Assembly (NCBI RefSeq): GCF_015277855.1
Contig: NZ_CP063812.1
Span: 3,918,952 to 3,982,951, forward strand
DNA: 64,000 nt
Source: Microbacterium cremeum
GTDB taxonomy: Bacteria; Actinomycetota; Actinomycetes; Actinomycetales; Microbacteriaceae
Direction of reading: 5' to 3'
Made by a program: the position numbers and the translations under genes. Positions 8,545-19,287 of this stretch are shown one piece after another. The notes under the pieces are model-generated. The model was not told where the DNA came from, ran no database searches, and saw only the letters and a list, made by a program, of their open reading frames with translations. Numbering within the stretch: position 1 is the stretch's first letter; the number at the start of each line of letters is the position of its first letter.

Positions 8545-10301
8545 CGTTCGACTCCTTGCGAGAGGGACCGGGCGTGATTGTCGACGTAGTTCGACCACAT
8601 TTGGTCGTACCGGCCACCCGCGCCCACCAGCTCGGAGTGCAGGCCGCGCTCGACGATGCGTCCGCCTTCGAGGACGAGGATCTGATCGGCGTTGGTGATG
8701 GTGTGCAACCGGTGGGCGACCACAAGGACGGTTCGGTCTACCGCGAGGACGCTCAGGGCCTGCTGGATCGAGGCTTCGGAGTCGGGATCCGCGAACGCGG
8801 TCGCCTCGTCGAGCACTAGGATCGGCGCATCGGCGAGCAGTGCGCGAGCGATTGTGACGCGCTGCGCCTCGCCGCCCGAGAGATTCGCATCCTCGCCGAC
8901 GACGGCATCGTAGCCACGGTCGAAGCGGAGGATCCGGTCGTGGATCTGCGCCGCACGGGCGGCGTCCTCGACCTCTTGGCCGGTCGCGCTCGGCCGGCTC
9001 AGCCGGATGTTGTCGCGCAGGCTCGCGCGCAGCACCTGCACGTCCTGGAAGACGAACCCGACATCCCGGTACAGGTCCCGCGAGGCGATCTGCCGCACGT
9101 CCACCCCGCCGACGGTCAACGTGCCCGACTCCACGTCATAGAACCGCGGAACGAGCTTCGCCAGTGTCGACTTGCCGGATCCGGATGCCCCCACGAGCGC
9201 GGTGACGGTGCCCGGAGCGCACGCCGCGACGATGTCGTGCAGCACCCGATGCGATTCGTCATAGCTGAATGACACGGCGTCCAACTCGATGTCATGCCCC
9301 TGCGGCGTGCCCGGCGAGGTCGGCTGCGGGATGGTGGGGATGGCGAAGAACGCGGCCAGCGACTGCTGAGCCTTCGAGGCGTTCCGCAGGAACTGCCCTG
9401 ATGCTCCAAGTTTCATGAACGGGCTGGACAGCCCGAGGCCGAGGATCAGTCCGGGCAGCACCTCGATCGGTGTGGCCGCACCGATCTCGACGAGCCAGGT
9501 GCCCGCCGCCAGCAGCCACACCAACCCGACAACCGGTGAGCTCACCAGCTCGACGATGGTGAAGAGCAGCGCCGTTTCTCGTGTCCACTCGCCGACGAAC
9601 TCGGCGTAGGACTTGGTCGCCTCGCGGTAGCGGCGGTGGCTGCGTCCGACCTGCCCGAACCGCTTCACGACAGCGATGCCGTGCACGAATTCGACAGTGG
9701 CGCCGGCCAGCGCATGGGTGGCCTCGTCATATTGCCGGTACTTCTGGCTCGACCCGCGCATCATGAGCGGGAACAGCATCATTGTCAGCACGAGCGGGAC
9801 CAGCGCGGCGACGGCCATCTGCCACTGCACGGCGAAGAGGTAGACCAGGCTGACCACGGGCACGGCCACCGCGGTGACGACGTCGTGGATCGCGTGGGCG
9901 ATCAGCTGATGGAGCGACCTCACGTCGTTCTCGACGAGCTTGCGCGCGGTACCCGAAGCTCGGCGGTCGAACCAGCCGAGGGGAAGACGCTGAAGATGAC
10001 GGACGATGCGCCGGCGCAGCGACAGTTGCAGCTCGGCGTCGGCGATGTGGCTCACGAAACTCGAGAGGAACGCCGACCCGAAACTCACCACGAGAGCCGC
10101 GACGGCGATCGCGACGATCGCCCACACCCGCGCGGAGTCGACAGCGGCGCCGGACAGTGCGGGCAGGAGCGTTCGGGCAAGCTCGACGATCGCGATGAAC
10201 GGCACCACGCTGCTCACCGCGCCGAGCAGGCTCAGGCCTACGATCGCGGCGAGGCTGCCGCGTATGGGCGCGAAGAAGCTCTCGGTGGACGTGTCGGGCA
10301 T
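8541..10301 (-). CDS. ABC transporter ATP-binding/permease half (IrtA/YbtP-like)
   Basis: A half-transporter of 586 residues with a six-helix membrane domain (from GSLAAIVGLSLLGAVSSVVPF) and an ATPase domain with Walker A GASGSGKST, signature LSGGEAQR and Walker B ILVLDEATAFAD. It lacks the N-terminal siderophore-reductase domain of mycobacterial IrtA. The ATG at 10301 is preceded by GAAGG. It is the first gene of the five-gene uptake operon; a Zur-like box lies about 35 bases upstream. Confidence 0.87.
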   Translation of the reverse strand: MPDTSTESFFAPIRGSLAAIVGLSLLGAVSSVVPFIAIVELARTLLPALSGAAVDSARVWAIVAIAVAALVVSFGSAFLSSFVSHIADAELQLSLRRRIVRHLQRLPLGWFDRRASGTARKLVENDVRSLHQLIAHAIHDVVTAVAVPVVSLVYLFAVQWQMAVAALVPLVLTMMLFPLMMRGSSQKYRQYDEATHALAGATVEFVHGIAVVKRFGQVGRSHRRYREATKSYAEFVGEWTRETALLFTIVELVSSPVVGLVWLLAAGTWLVEIGAATPIEVLPGLILGLGLSSPFMKLGASGQFLRNASKAQQSLAAFFAIPTIPQPTSPGTPQGHDIELDAVSFSYDESHRVLHDIVAACAPGTVTALVGASGSGKSTLAKLVPRFYDVESGTLTVGGVDVRQIASRDLYRDVGFVFQDVQVLRASLRDNIRLSRPSATGQEVEDAARAAQIHDRILRFDRGYDAVVGEDANLSGGEAQRVTIARALLADAPILVLDEATAFADPDSEASIQQALSVLAVDRTVLVVAHRLHTITNADQILVLEGGRIVERGLHSELVGAGGRYDQMWSNYVDNHARSLSQGVER

Positions 10302-10333
10302 GGCGTGGAACCTTCGCGGCAAACGATGGGAGA

Positions 10334-10348
10334 TGAGAACGATTCTCA
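10334..10348. promoter_or_regulatory. Zur/Fur-family-like operator
   Basis: A perfect inverted repeat TGAGAA-CGA-TTCTCA lies in the divergent promoter region between the ABC-transporter operon and the TetR gene. It matches 12 of 15 positions of the actinobacterial Zur box TGAAAATGATTTTCA (recalled consensus), with symmetric changes. No DtxR/IdeR-type box was seen. It could make the uptake operon, and perhaps the divergent TetR gene, zinc-responsive. Confidence 0.55.
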
Positions 10349-10379
10349 ACAGTACATCGAACGGTGTTCTAATGGCTAT

Positions 10380-11075
10380 ATGTCTGACTCCGCGGCCGTC
10401 TCGTTTCACGTCGGACTCACGCCATCCGTGGTCATCGACGCAGCGGTCGGCCTGACGAGAGCCACGCATCTGTGGGGATGGTCGATCCGAGACCTCGCAC
10501 GACGGCTCGATGTCAGTCCCTCGGTCATCTACCACCACGTCGGCGGGAAGGACCTCCTCGCCCGTCACGTCGTCGAGCGCGTGCTCACCGGCACCCCGGT
10601 TCCTTCGAGGCGGCTCGCGTGGCAGGAGTGGTTCCGTGGCCTGCTCGCCGACCTGTATCCCAGAGTCGTTTCGCATCCCGGTTCGGCCAAGTGGCTGCTG
10701 CTACACGGACCGACCTTCCCGTCGGTTCTGCCGATCATCGACACGGGGATCGGGGTACTTCAGGACGCCGGGTTCGGTGATCGGGCGGCGTTCTCGTACG
10801 CGGCGCTTCTGAACAACGCGATGCTGACGGTCTCGATCGGCGACGAGCGCCTCATCCACGAAGACGACGGCCCGCGCGATCATGGGGCGCTGATGGCCGA
10901 GTTCGACCGGGCGGGTCAGCACAGCCCGGGCGTCGCCGTGCTGGCGACCCAGTTCGTCGCGTCTTTCGTCGCCGGCGGCGAGCCGGCGGACCGCGAACGG
11001 CGGCGATACTACGACTTCATCGTCGACACCACGATCGCCGGACTCGAGCGACTCCCGGAGCGCACCGAGCAATGA
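10380..11075 (+). CDS. TetR-family transcriptional regulator
   Basis: A protein of 231 residues. The N-terminal helix-turn-helix reads WSIRDLARRLDVSPSVIYHHVGGKDLLARHVVERVL; the rest is a helical ligand-binding domain. The ATG at 10380 has no Shine-Dalgarno site, but TCTAAT at 10368-10373 ends six bases before it, so a leaderless transcript is likely; TCAACA at 10346-10351 could be the -35 and overlaps the Zur-like box by three bases. Divergent from the metal-uptake operon, it may be a second regulator of it (inference). Confidence 0.85.
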   Translation: MSDSAAVSFHVGLTPSVVIDAAVGLTRATHLWGWSIRDLARRLDVSPSVIYHHVGGKDLLARHVVERVLTGTPVPSRRLAWQEWFRGLLADLYPRVVSHPGSAKWLLLHGPTFPSVLPIIDTGIGVLQDAGFGDRAAFSYAALLNNAMLTVSIGDERLIHEDDGPRDHGALMAEFDRAGQHSPGVAVLATQFVASFVAGGEPADRERRRYYDFIVDTTIAGLERLPERTEQ

Positions 11076-11275
11076 CGTGTGCACCCGTCATCGACCATGG
11101 CGGATCCGGCGCGCAGCGCATCTGTTTCCCGGCCGCACGGCCGTGGGAGCGTGCCTCGCTCGTGGTCGACAACTCGCTCGTCGACCGGCCCGCGATCATC
11201 GACCCATCTCGAGCCGCTGCTGCTCGATAGTCAGTCCTCGGCCGCGGGCGCGAGTCCACACGAAGTGGCGGATTC

Positions 11276-11740
11276 CTAGACTGACGGCGCTGCAGTGCCG
11301 GATTTGAGAAGCGACTCGATCTCATCTGCCAAGTCATCGACGGGCCTACGACCGTCGAGCTCAAGATCGGCGCCGGAGCGGAGCAACGGCTGGACCTCGA
11401 TCACGTAGCGGCGGATCTCTTCTTGATCGTGTGCCGATCTTCCGTATGGATTGTTCGTGCGAGCGCGAACACGCTCAAGCAGGAGACCGACCGGGGCGCT
11501 GAGCAGTACAACGTACTCAAACCGGTTGTAGAAACGTCCCTGGTTCTCCGCGGTGCCCGACACGACCACTGGAAACCCGTCAGCGAGAAGCGCGTCCATT
11601 CGAGGCTCGTCCCAGGTTCCGTCGGCAAGCTCCCATCCGTCGTAGTCCGTGTCGATGGTGCGGTGCCCTCGTCGAGCGAGCCGACCCAGCAAGGTCGACT
11701 TTCCCGCCCCGGACATGCCAGTGATCAGCACGCGCACCAT
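11276..11740 (-). CDS. Small P-loop kinase-like ATPase (AAA_18/adenylate-kinase fold)
   Basis: A protein of 154 residues that starts MVRVLITGMSGAGKSTLLGRL with a Walker A motif GMSGAGKST. TIDTDYDGW and a DEPRMDALLADGFPVVVSGT segment resemble nucleoside or small-metabolite kinases found as singletons in actinobacteria. It is cytosolic; the substrate is unknown. The ATG at 11740 directly precedes the P-loop strand; the longer frame adds a low-complexity N-terminus. It follows a non-coding gap of about 200 bases in which I see nothing. Confidence 0.75.
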   Translation of the reverse strand: MVRVLITGMSGAGKSTLLGRLARRGHRTIDTDYDGWELADGTWDEPRMDALLADGFPVVVSGTAENQGRFYNRFEYVVLLSAPVGLLLERVRARTNNPYGRSAHDQEEIRRYVIEVQPLLRSGADLELDGRRPVDDLADEIESLLKSGTAAPSV

Positions 11741-11837
11741 ACCTGCGAGGGTACGGCGTCCGGGATGACGGCTGCCCGCGTGTGCCGAAGAACCCACTGC
11801 GGGTGTCAACTGCCACCCGTCGGTGCGGAACCCACTA

Positions 11838-12367
11838 CTACTGTAGGTTCACGGTCGAGATGGCGAAGGATGCGGGGATTCCACGGTAGTTGGCAGCGGT
11901 CTCAGGATCGAGATTCCACGCAAGATGACAGATTCCTACGACGCTCCATGCGGCGACCGAACGCCCCGCGCTCTCCTCGCCAGCGTCGAATAGTTCAATC
12001 CGCAGTACGAACGAAGGCGGGTAGACGCGATCATTTATCACTTGCTGGTAGCGGGTGGGTCGACCTTGTCGCGTAGGAACGCCCCGCATCTTTGAGATTG
12101 TCTCCGCGCCGACCGTCTTTCTCGTCTGGGCGCCGACAACGATCAGTCCGCCGCTTCCGCGGTGCAGAACCGCGCGACGGCCTGAGCGAGGGAGACGGAC
12201 CCACGTGTTGTCGTTAGGTCACAGTCCTGGCTCTTCGCTTCCAACCAGGACCCTTCCGGTTGCCCTTCAAGGCGCCCGGCGCCTCCCCGGACTAGATCGG
12301 CCGTGGATTCGCGGGTCACAGCACCGTCTGAGATTGCATCGCCAAAGCAGTTGCGGGCCGTCTGCAA
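11838..12367 (-). pseudogene. Frameshifted AlbA-type putative ATP-binding protein remnant
   Basis: Two frames join into one protein-like sequence. The 5' part (12367-12143) reads EGQPEGSWLEAKSQDCDLTT and ...SLAQAVARFCTAEAAD then stops, which is the N-terminal E..LE.K pattern of AlbA_2 (schlafen-like) domains. In the next frame, directly after, comes GLIVVGAQTRKT and ETISKMRGVPTRQG, the expected continuation, running on to the stop at 11838 as RYQQVINDRVYPPSF and FVLRIELF. A frameshift near 12135-12150 therefore breaks the gene; upstream sequence to about 12440 also looks decayed. The normal product would probably be a helicase-regulator or DNA-binding-type protein of unknown role. Confidence 0.65.
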
Positions 12368-12443
12368 TGTTCACGATCTCTTGGATCGTCTTTCCGGCGA
12401 GACCGCACGGTCAGCGTGATGTCGAAGGCGAGGTCGGGCGCCA

Positions 12444-13454
12444 CTAGGTTCGCGCGGCGGGCCCGGTCGACTCGCGAACGACGAGCTCAGGCTGGAAAAT
12501 GTACTGGTTGCGCGATGCCGGAATGCCGTTGATCTCGCCAACGAATGCGTCGGCGATCGAGATGCTCATCGCCGCAACCGGCTGCCGGACCGTGGTCAGC
12601 GGCGGCCAGGAGTGTCGCGCTATCGCCGAATCATCGAACCCGACTACGGAGACGTCGCGTGGGACATTGAGTCCCCGCCGGCGGGCTTCGGCGAGAACGC
12701 CGACAGCGATCATGTCGCTCGCGCAGACGATTCCCGTGCACCCATCCGCAATCAAGGCACGGGCAGCGCTGGTTCCGCCGTCGTCGCTGTACAGCGCGGC
12801 CTCGATCCGCACCGGGACCTCGGCGCCGAGGGCGTTGCAGATCGCGTCGCGGAATCCTTGAGCCTTGCGTTGGGCTGGGACGAACGACTCTGGCCCGTTG
12901 GCGAGGCCGATGCTGCGGTGCCCCATCGCCACAAGGTGGCGGACTGCGAGCTCCATGGCGCTGGCGTCATCAACCGAGAAGAAGGGGGCGTCGACGTCAG
13001 AGCGGTAGCCGTTGACGAACGCCAGTGGCAGTCCGAGGCCGCGCAGCTCCTGGTACCGCGTCGTTGCGAGGTTCATGTCGGCATGGCGCCCCGAAATGAA
13101 GACGATTCCTGTGGCGCCGGACTCCACGAAGATATCGATGTACTCGTCCTCGTCTAGGCCTCCCTCGCTCTGCACACCGACGAGGGGTGTGAAGCCGCGA
13201 CGCGAGAAGTTCGGCCCCAGCGCCTGCGCGAATGCTGGGAATACGGGGTTGGTCAGTTCTGGCAGCACCAAGCCGACCGGCCGGCCGGCGCGACGTCGCA
13301 ATCGGGGCGGCCTCTCGTAGCCGAGCACGTCCAGCGCGGTGAGAACCGCTTGACGCTTGGACTGTGCGACCCCGGGTCGCTCATTGAGCACGCGACTGAC
13401 CGTCGCCTCGCTCACCCCCGCATGTGCGGCGATGTCCGCGAGCGTCGCCCCCAT
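12444..13454 (-). CDS. LacI-family repressor of the maltodextrin locus
   Basis: A protein of 336 residues, normal length for the family. The N-terminal domain is TLADIAAHAGVSEATVSRVL followed by the hinge helix region; the C-terminal periplasmic-binding-like core is complete (VGLVLPELTNPVFPAFAQ, ...GFDDSAIARHSWPPLTTVRQP). It is the last gene in the row behind malG-, malF- and malE-like genes and probably controls them in response to a maltodextrin-derived sugar. A perfect dyad typical of LacI operators lies upstream of the malE-like gene at 17415-17428. Confidence 0.88.
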   Translation of the reverse strand: MGATLADIAAHAGVSEATVSRVLNERPGVAQSKRQAVLTALDVLGYERPPRLRRRAGRPVGLVLPELTNPVFPAFAQALGPNFSRRGFTPLVGVQSEGGLDEDEYIDIFVESGATGIVFISGRHADMNLATTRYQELRGLGLPLAFVNGYRSDVDAPFFSVDDASAMELAVRHLVAMGHRSIGLANGPESFVPAQRKAQGFRDAICNALGAEVPVRIEAALYSDDGGTSAARALIADGCTGIVCASDMIAVGVLAEARRRGLNVPRDVSVVGFDDSAIARHSWPPLTTVRQPVAAMSISIADAFVGEINGIPASRNQYIFQPELVVRESTGPAART

Positions 13455-13486
13455 GCCCAAGAGGGTAGCACCGGCTGTGCCCACGG

Positions 13487-14427
13487 CTATTTCACGGCCC
13501 CCGCGGTGAGTCCTCCGACGATGTACTTCTGAAGCGCGAAGAAGAGCAGCACGACCGGGAGTGCCGCGATCACTGCGCCCGCCGCGAAGACCGGCCAGTT
13601 CGCGGAGGTCTCCTGAGCGATGAACTGGTAAAGACCGACCGCGAGAGTCTTCTTCGAAGGATCCGTGAGCAATACGCTCGCGATCACGAACTCGTTCACC
13701 GTCGCGATGAACGCCAAGAGCGCGACGACAGCGAGCACCGGGGCCGAAAGACGCAGAATGATCGTGAAGAAGATCCGCGCATGGCCGGCCCCGTCGAGTT
13801 TGGCCGCCTCGTCGATCGACGCGGGAACGGTGTTGAAGAAGCCATACATGAGATAGGTGTTGACCCCGAGCGCACCTCCGAGATAGACGACGATCAGTCC
13901 AGCGTGGGTGTTCAGCCCCAAGGCGGGAAAGATGTCGCCGATTCCCTTCATCAGCAGGAAGATCGCAATGACCGCGAGCAGCTGTGGAAACATCTGCACC
14001 AGCAGGATGGTGATCAGCCCGAACCGGCGGCCAGAGAACCGCATCCTCGAGAAGGAGTAGGCGGCCAGCCCCCCGAGCAACACTGTGCCCGCCGCGGTCA
14101 TGAGCCCGATGATCAGGGTGTTGACGAACCAAGCGCCGAACGGCTGCGCGGGATCGTCGAACAGATCGAGGTAATTCTCGAGACTGAGCTGGCTGAACAG
14201 TCCTGCCGATCCCGCAAGGCTCCCATTCGGATTCAGCGACGCCGACAAGATGTAGAGGATCGGGAAGATCGCGATCAACGACGTCGCTACGGCGACGGCG
14301 TACTTCCCGAAAAGACCGAGGGACGTCCGGCGGCGCTGCGACGGCTGCATCTTCGTTCGTGCGGCGGGGTGATTGCGCGGGTTCACCGCGGGCACATTGG
14401 ACGTTGCCATTTGGGCGTCGGTGTGCA

Positions 14428-14428
<1 letters not shown>
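13487..14428 (-). CDS. Carbohydrate ABC transporter permease, MalG type
   Basis: An inner-membrane permease of 313 residues with six helices and the EAA coupling loop (IDEAAKLDGAGHARIFFTII). It ends LQKYIVGGLTAGAVK, the usual MalG C-terminus that reaches the ATPase site. The gene overlaps the MalF-type gene by one base (TGATG), so the two are cotranslated. No ATPase gene is present here; a shared MsiK-type ATPase elsewhere is expected in actinobacteria. Confidence 0.92.
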
Positions 14429-16044
<1,616 letters not shown>

Positions 16045-16116
16045 GTGGTCTCCAGGGGGATGAGTCGAAACGAGAGGGTGCCGAGGGCAGCCGTTCGGCT
16101 GCCCCCGGCGCTGGGT

Positions 16117-17379
16117 CTAGCCGTCGATCGCAGCCTGGATCCGGCCCGACATGGCCTGCCACGCGTCTGTCGGGTCACCGGCGGTGCCGTTGACGAGCGC
16201 CGACTGAGTGGAGCCCCAGTTGTCCCATACCGCGCCCATCTCGGGGATGGCCGGCATCGGCACACCCGTGAGACCCACCTCGCCGAACGCGCCGACGTCG
16301 GGGTTGTCGGCTGCGGCGATCTCGAACGCGGAGATCCGGGCGGGCGGGCGTCCCCCCGCCTCGTACAGGGTCAGCTGTGCTTCTTCGCTGCCGAGGTAGT
16401 TCACGACGAACTCGTTCGCAGCCAGTGCGTTGTCGCTCTCCGAGCTGACGAAGAAGCCTTGCACGCCGACGAACGGGGTCGGCGCCTCTGGGCCTGCCTG
16501 CGGGATGGCTTCGATGGCGTAGTCGATACCCGCCTCCTGGAACGCGGGCAGGTTCCAGGGTCCGGAGAGCATGTACGGCGACTTCCCCGCTGCGAACTCG
16601 TCGCGTGCGATGTCACCGGTGATGCTGGTGTTGATCACACCATCGGCTCCCCACTCGACAAGCTTGGCGGCGAACTCATTGCCGCCCTCGGAACCGATGA
16701 GCAGCTGGTCGGGGTCGTAGCTGCCGTCCTCGCTGATGCCGAAGAGGGGGGCCCCGTAGGAGGTCTGGATCGGGTAGAGGTGATAGGGGTCGGAGTCCAC
16801 GGGATCGGAGGGGACGAGCACCGGATACTGCGCCGCACCGCTTGCGACGACCTCCTGGCCGGCGGCGATCAGCTCGTCCCAGTTCGCCGGGGTCGAGTCG
16901 GCCAGCGCCGTATTGCGCACGAGCGCGATGTTCTCGAGAGATACCGGAAGGCCGTACGTGACGCCCTCATAGCTCATCGCGCGGACGCCGACATCGGAGA
17001 AGTCGTTCACGGTGTCGCCGAGCTCCAGCGGCGCGACGACGCCGTTCTGAACGAGCTGGCCAAGCCAGTCGTGGCCGCCGACCATGACGTCGGGCCCCTC
17101 GCCGGTCGGAACCTGCTGGATGAAGTCGTTGCGCATCACATCGCCGTACTCTTTCTCGACGAGCTCGACCGCGATGCCCCTGTCTTCTTCGAACTTTGCC
17201 GCGATCTCCTGCATCTCCTCGATGCGGTTCGCGTCGACCCAGACGGTGAGTGACGAGGACGCGTCCGTCTGCGCATCACCGTCATTGCCGTCGTCTGCGG
17301 CCGAGCAGCCCGCGAGCGTGGTAGCGAGGATGACGCCGCCTGCTGTGATCGCGGCCGCCGTTCTCCGATTCACCTTCAT
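16117..17379 (-). CDS. Maltose/maltodextrin-binding lipoprotein, MalE type
   Basis: A solute-binding protein of 420 residues. The signal peptide ends in the lipobox LAGC (residue 25), so it is a membrane-anchored lipoprotein, followed by a Ser/Asp-rich linker. Features include LTVWVDANRIEEMQEIAAKF and the C-terminal PIPEMGAVWDNWGS typical of maltodextrin-binding proteins. It is first in the malE-malF-malG-lacI row. Its upstream region holds a perfect LacI-type dyad. Confidence 0.92.
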   Translation of the reverse strand: MKVNRRTAAAITAGGVILATTLAGCSAADDGNDGDAQTDASSSLTVWVDANRIEEMQEIAAKFEEDRGIAVELVEKEYGDVMRNDFIQQVPTGEGPDVMVGGHDWLGQLVQNGVVAPLELGDTVNDFSDVGVRAMSYEGVTYGLPVSLENIALVRNTALADSTPANWDELIAAGQEVVASGAAQYPVLVPSDPVDSDPYHLYPIQTSYGAPLFGISEDGSYDPDQLLIGSEGGNEFAAKLVEWGADGVINTSITGDIARDEFAAGKSPYMLSGPWNLPAFQEAGIDYAIEAIPQAGPEAPTPFVGVQGFFVSSESDNALAANEFVVNYLGSEEAQLTLYEAGGRPPARISAFEIAAADNPDVGAFGEVGLTGVPMPAIPEMGAVWDNWGSTQSALVNGTAGDPTDAWQAMSGRIQAAIDG

Positions 17380-17414
17380 TGGTGGTGCCTTTCTGCGTGA
17401 TTGTCAGGCCGGGA

Positions 17415-17428
17415 TGCAAGCGCTTGCA
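17415..17428. promoter_or_regulatory. LacI-type operator upstream of the malE-like gene
   Basis: TGCAAGCGCTTGCA is a perfect 14-bp palindrome with the central CG typical of LacI-family operators. It lies 36 bases upstream of the malE-like ATG at 17379. The LacI protein at 12444-13454 is the likely binder; the degenerate LacI protein at 18359 is a second possibility. Confidence 0.7.
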
Positions 17429-17464
17429 CTCTCACGAACGCGCGAGCACCATTCCCGGGTGCGA

Positions 17465-18328
17465 TCATGCTGGCAGACCGTTACTCAAACTGCAACTGCT
17501 TTCATGTCCGTTGAAAGTGATCTTCATCTTCTGAGTAGCGAAGTCCACCAGTTCCACCATCGACATGGCGCGGCAGATCGCAGCGCCGATGTTCGTGGTG
17601 CGGACGTGTCCGCCCGAGTCGAAGTCCCGGCCGATCGACGCGAATGCCGCGTCGTCAACGACCGGCTCCTCCCATGTCACCCACTGTCGCGCGCCCGAGA
17701 CAGCGAGCGGCGCTCCATTGCGTACGAGCGCCCGCTCCCCGCCCTCCGCGGCACGGTGTTCGGCGAGGTGAAGGCTCGTGCACTTGTCGAATCCGACTCC
17801 GAGCAACACGACCACGGCGTCGAGCGCGTAGAGCCGAGCCAGCGGCGACGACTCACCGAATGGAGAGTTCAGTTCATGGACGTGGGTGATCTCCCGCGCC
17901 TCCAAACCTGCTGCGGCAAACGAGCGATGCGGATGCGGACTGCGGTGGGCGTCGGGCTGGAGGCGAAACAGTTCCGCAACGGCACCCATCGAGCGGGTCG
18001 GCGTGAGCACCTCGTCGAACGCCGGCAGGCCCTGCCGCACCTGCGCTCGCGCGGCAGGGCCGAGCGCGGGATCGTCTAGGAAGTCCGGATCGCATAGTTG
18101 CCAGCTCTGTGAAGGCATGACAACGGTGCCGAATGGGCCGACCGCCTCACGCAGCGCCGCGATCACGGTCTGCTCGCCTCCGGCGACCACACCGAAGCTC
18201 GACAATGACGCATGCACGAGAACGACCTGGCCGGGTTCGACGCCCAGGGTCGCCAGGCCGGTGCGCAGCTCGGCCCCCGTGACGATTGTTGAACTGAATG
18301 CACTGTCAGCTCCTGCAAGACTTTTCAT
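17465..18328 (-). CDS. Aminoglycoside N(3)-acetyltransferase (AAC(3)/YokD family)
   Basis: A protein of 287 residues matching the AAC(3)/YokD fold: GQVVLVHASLSSFGVVAGGE near the N-terminus, GTVVMPSQSW, then RSPHPHRSFAAAG and VVLLGVGFDKCTSLHLAEHR with the catalytic-type His. Family members acetylate an amine with acetyl-CoA; many chromosomal ones have unknown natural substrates, so resistance cannot be assumed. It sits between the maltodextrin genes and a divergent LacI-like gene, an odd place for a resistance gene. The start at 18328 is ATG. Confidence 0.8.
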   Translation of the reverse strand: MKSLAGADSAFSSTIVTGAELRTGLATLGVEPGQVVLVHASLSSFGVVAGGEQTVIAALREAVGPFGTVVMPSQSWQLCDPDFLDDPALGPAARAQVRQGLPAFDEVLTPTRSMGAVAELFRLQPDAHRSPHPHRSFAAAGLEAREITHVHELNSPFGESSPLARLYALDAVVVLLGVGFDKCTSLHLAEHRAAEGGERALVRNGAPLAVSGARQWVTWEEPVVDDAAFASIGRDFDSGGHVRTTNIGAAICRAMSMVELVDFATQKMKITFNGHESSCSLSNGLPA

Positions 18329-18358
18329 GTCAGCAAGTTTGGCGTACGATCGCGGCCC

Positions 18359-19258
18359 ATGACAATGTCTCGCCGACCGACGGTGGTCGATGTCGCCCGA
18401 CTCGCAAACGTTTCCACGGCAACGGTGTCACGGGCGCTGTCAAGACCGGAGTTGGTCGCCGACCGCACGCTGATGCGGGTCGGGAGGGCGATCACCCATC
18501 TGGGATACGAGCCGGTGGAAGCAGCCCAACTCCTCAGCCGCAGTGGACGGGGTCGACTCGGAGTTCTTGTGACGGCGGGCGCCGACGTCGAGGCCGTCGA
18601 GCTGGCTTCATCGTGCGTGCGGGCAATCTGGGTGCGCGAGCGAAGCTCCTCCCTGCACTTCGTCCCCGCGAGCGGGCGGCCCCGCGACCAGTACCTTCGT
18701 CGCCTTAGTCAGGCGCACTCGCTTGACGGTGTGATCGATCTGGACGCACAGCTGTCCCGCGCCGAGGTGGGCGCGGCGGGCCAGACGGAACAGACGCTTC
18801 TTCGGGCAGCAAGGCATCCTCTCCTCGGCGCAGAGGTGGGGCGCCGCGTCGGCGCTTTGCTGCCGCTGCGGTCAGCTGATCTTGTCGTCGCGGTCGGTGG
18901 GGCACGTGATCGTTCTCTGGCGCGATTTTCCGGACTCGCCGAAACCGTCTCACGCGGGATCGCCTGCTGGCATGACGGATCGTTCGCAGGCGCGGTGGGT
19001 GCTTTCACCGAGCAGCTCGATCGCCGGGCACGTCAGCGCCGCGACGCGCGCGTCGCCTATGTCGCGCTGGACGCCGTCACGGCGGCGGCCGGATCGTTCT
19101 CATTGGAGCGCCACGATTCGATCGCGCCACTGATCTGCGCCGTATCGCATCCGCTCGCGGACGCTCGCAAAGTGATCATACTGCCGAGCCGCACAGGGGC
19201 GATCGCGACGGTGCTAGTCGAGACGCTCCTAACGCAAATCGACCGCGCCCGTTTCTAG
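18359..19258 (+). CDS. LacI-family DNA-binding protein with degenerate sensor domain
   Basis: A protein of 299 residues. The N-terminus is a full LacI DNA-binding domain: TVVDVARLANVSTATVSRAL plus a hinge-like GYEPVEAAQLLS. The rest keeps only traces of the periplasmic-binding fold (RGRLGVLVTAGADVEA, ARVAYVALDAVTAAAG) and lacks the standard C-terminal motifs such as the GFDD segment. It may be a constitutive binder or a relic with altered sensing. The ATG at 18359 is 30 bases from the divergent acetyltransferase gene, so the two share a promoter region. Confidence 0.75.
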   Translation: MTMSRRPTVVDVARLANVSTATVSRALSRPELVADRTLMRVGRAITHLGYEPVEAAQLLSRSGRGRLGVLVTAGADVEAVELASSCVRAIWVRERSSSLHFVPASGRPRDQYLRRLSQAHSLDGVIDLDAQLSRAEVGAAGQTEQTLLRAARHPLLGAEVGRRVGALLPLRSADLVVAVGGARDRSLARFSGLAETVSRGIACWHDGSFAGAVGAFTEQLDRRARQRRDARVAYVALDAVTAAAGSFSLERHDSIAPLICAVSHPLADARKVIILPSRTGAIATVLVETLLTQIDRARF

Positions 19259-19287
19259 TGCACGCTATGGTTCCCGACGCCGCACTC

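Noticed and set aside
17465..18328. Calling the AAC(3)-like gene an antibiotic resistance determinant
   Set aside because: Chromosomal family members often have other substrates, and the surrounding genes are for sugar uptake.
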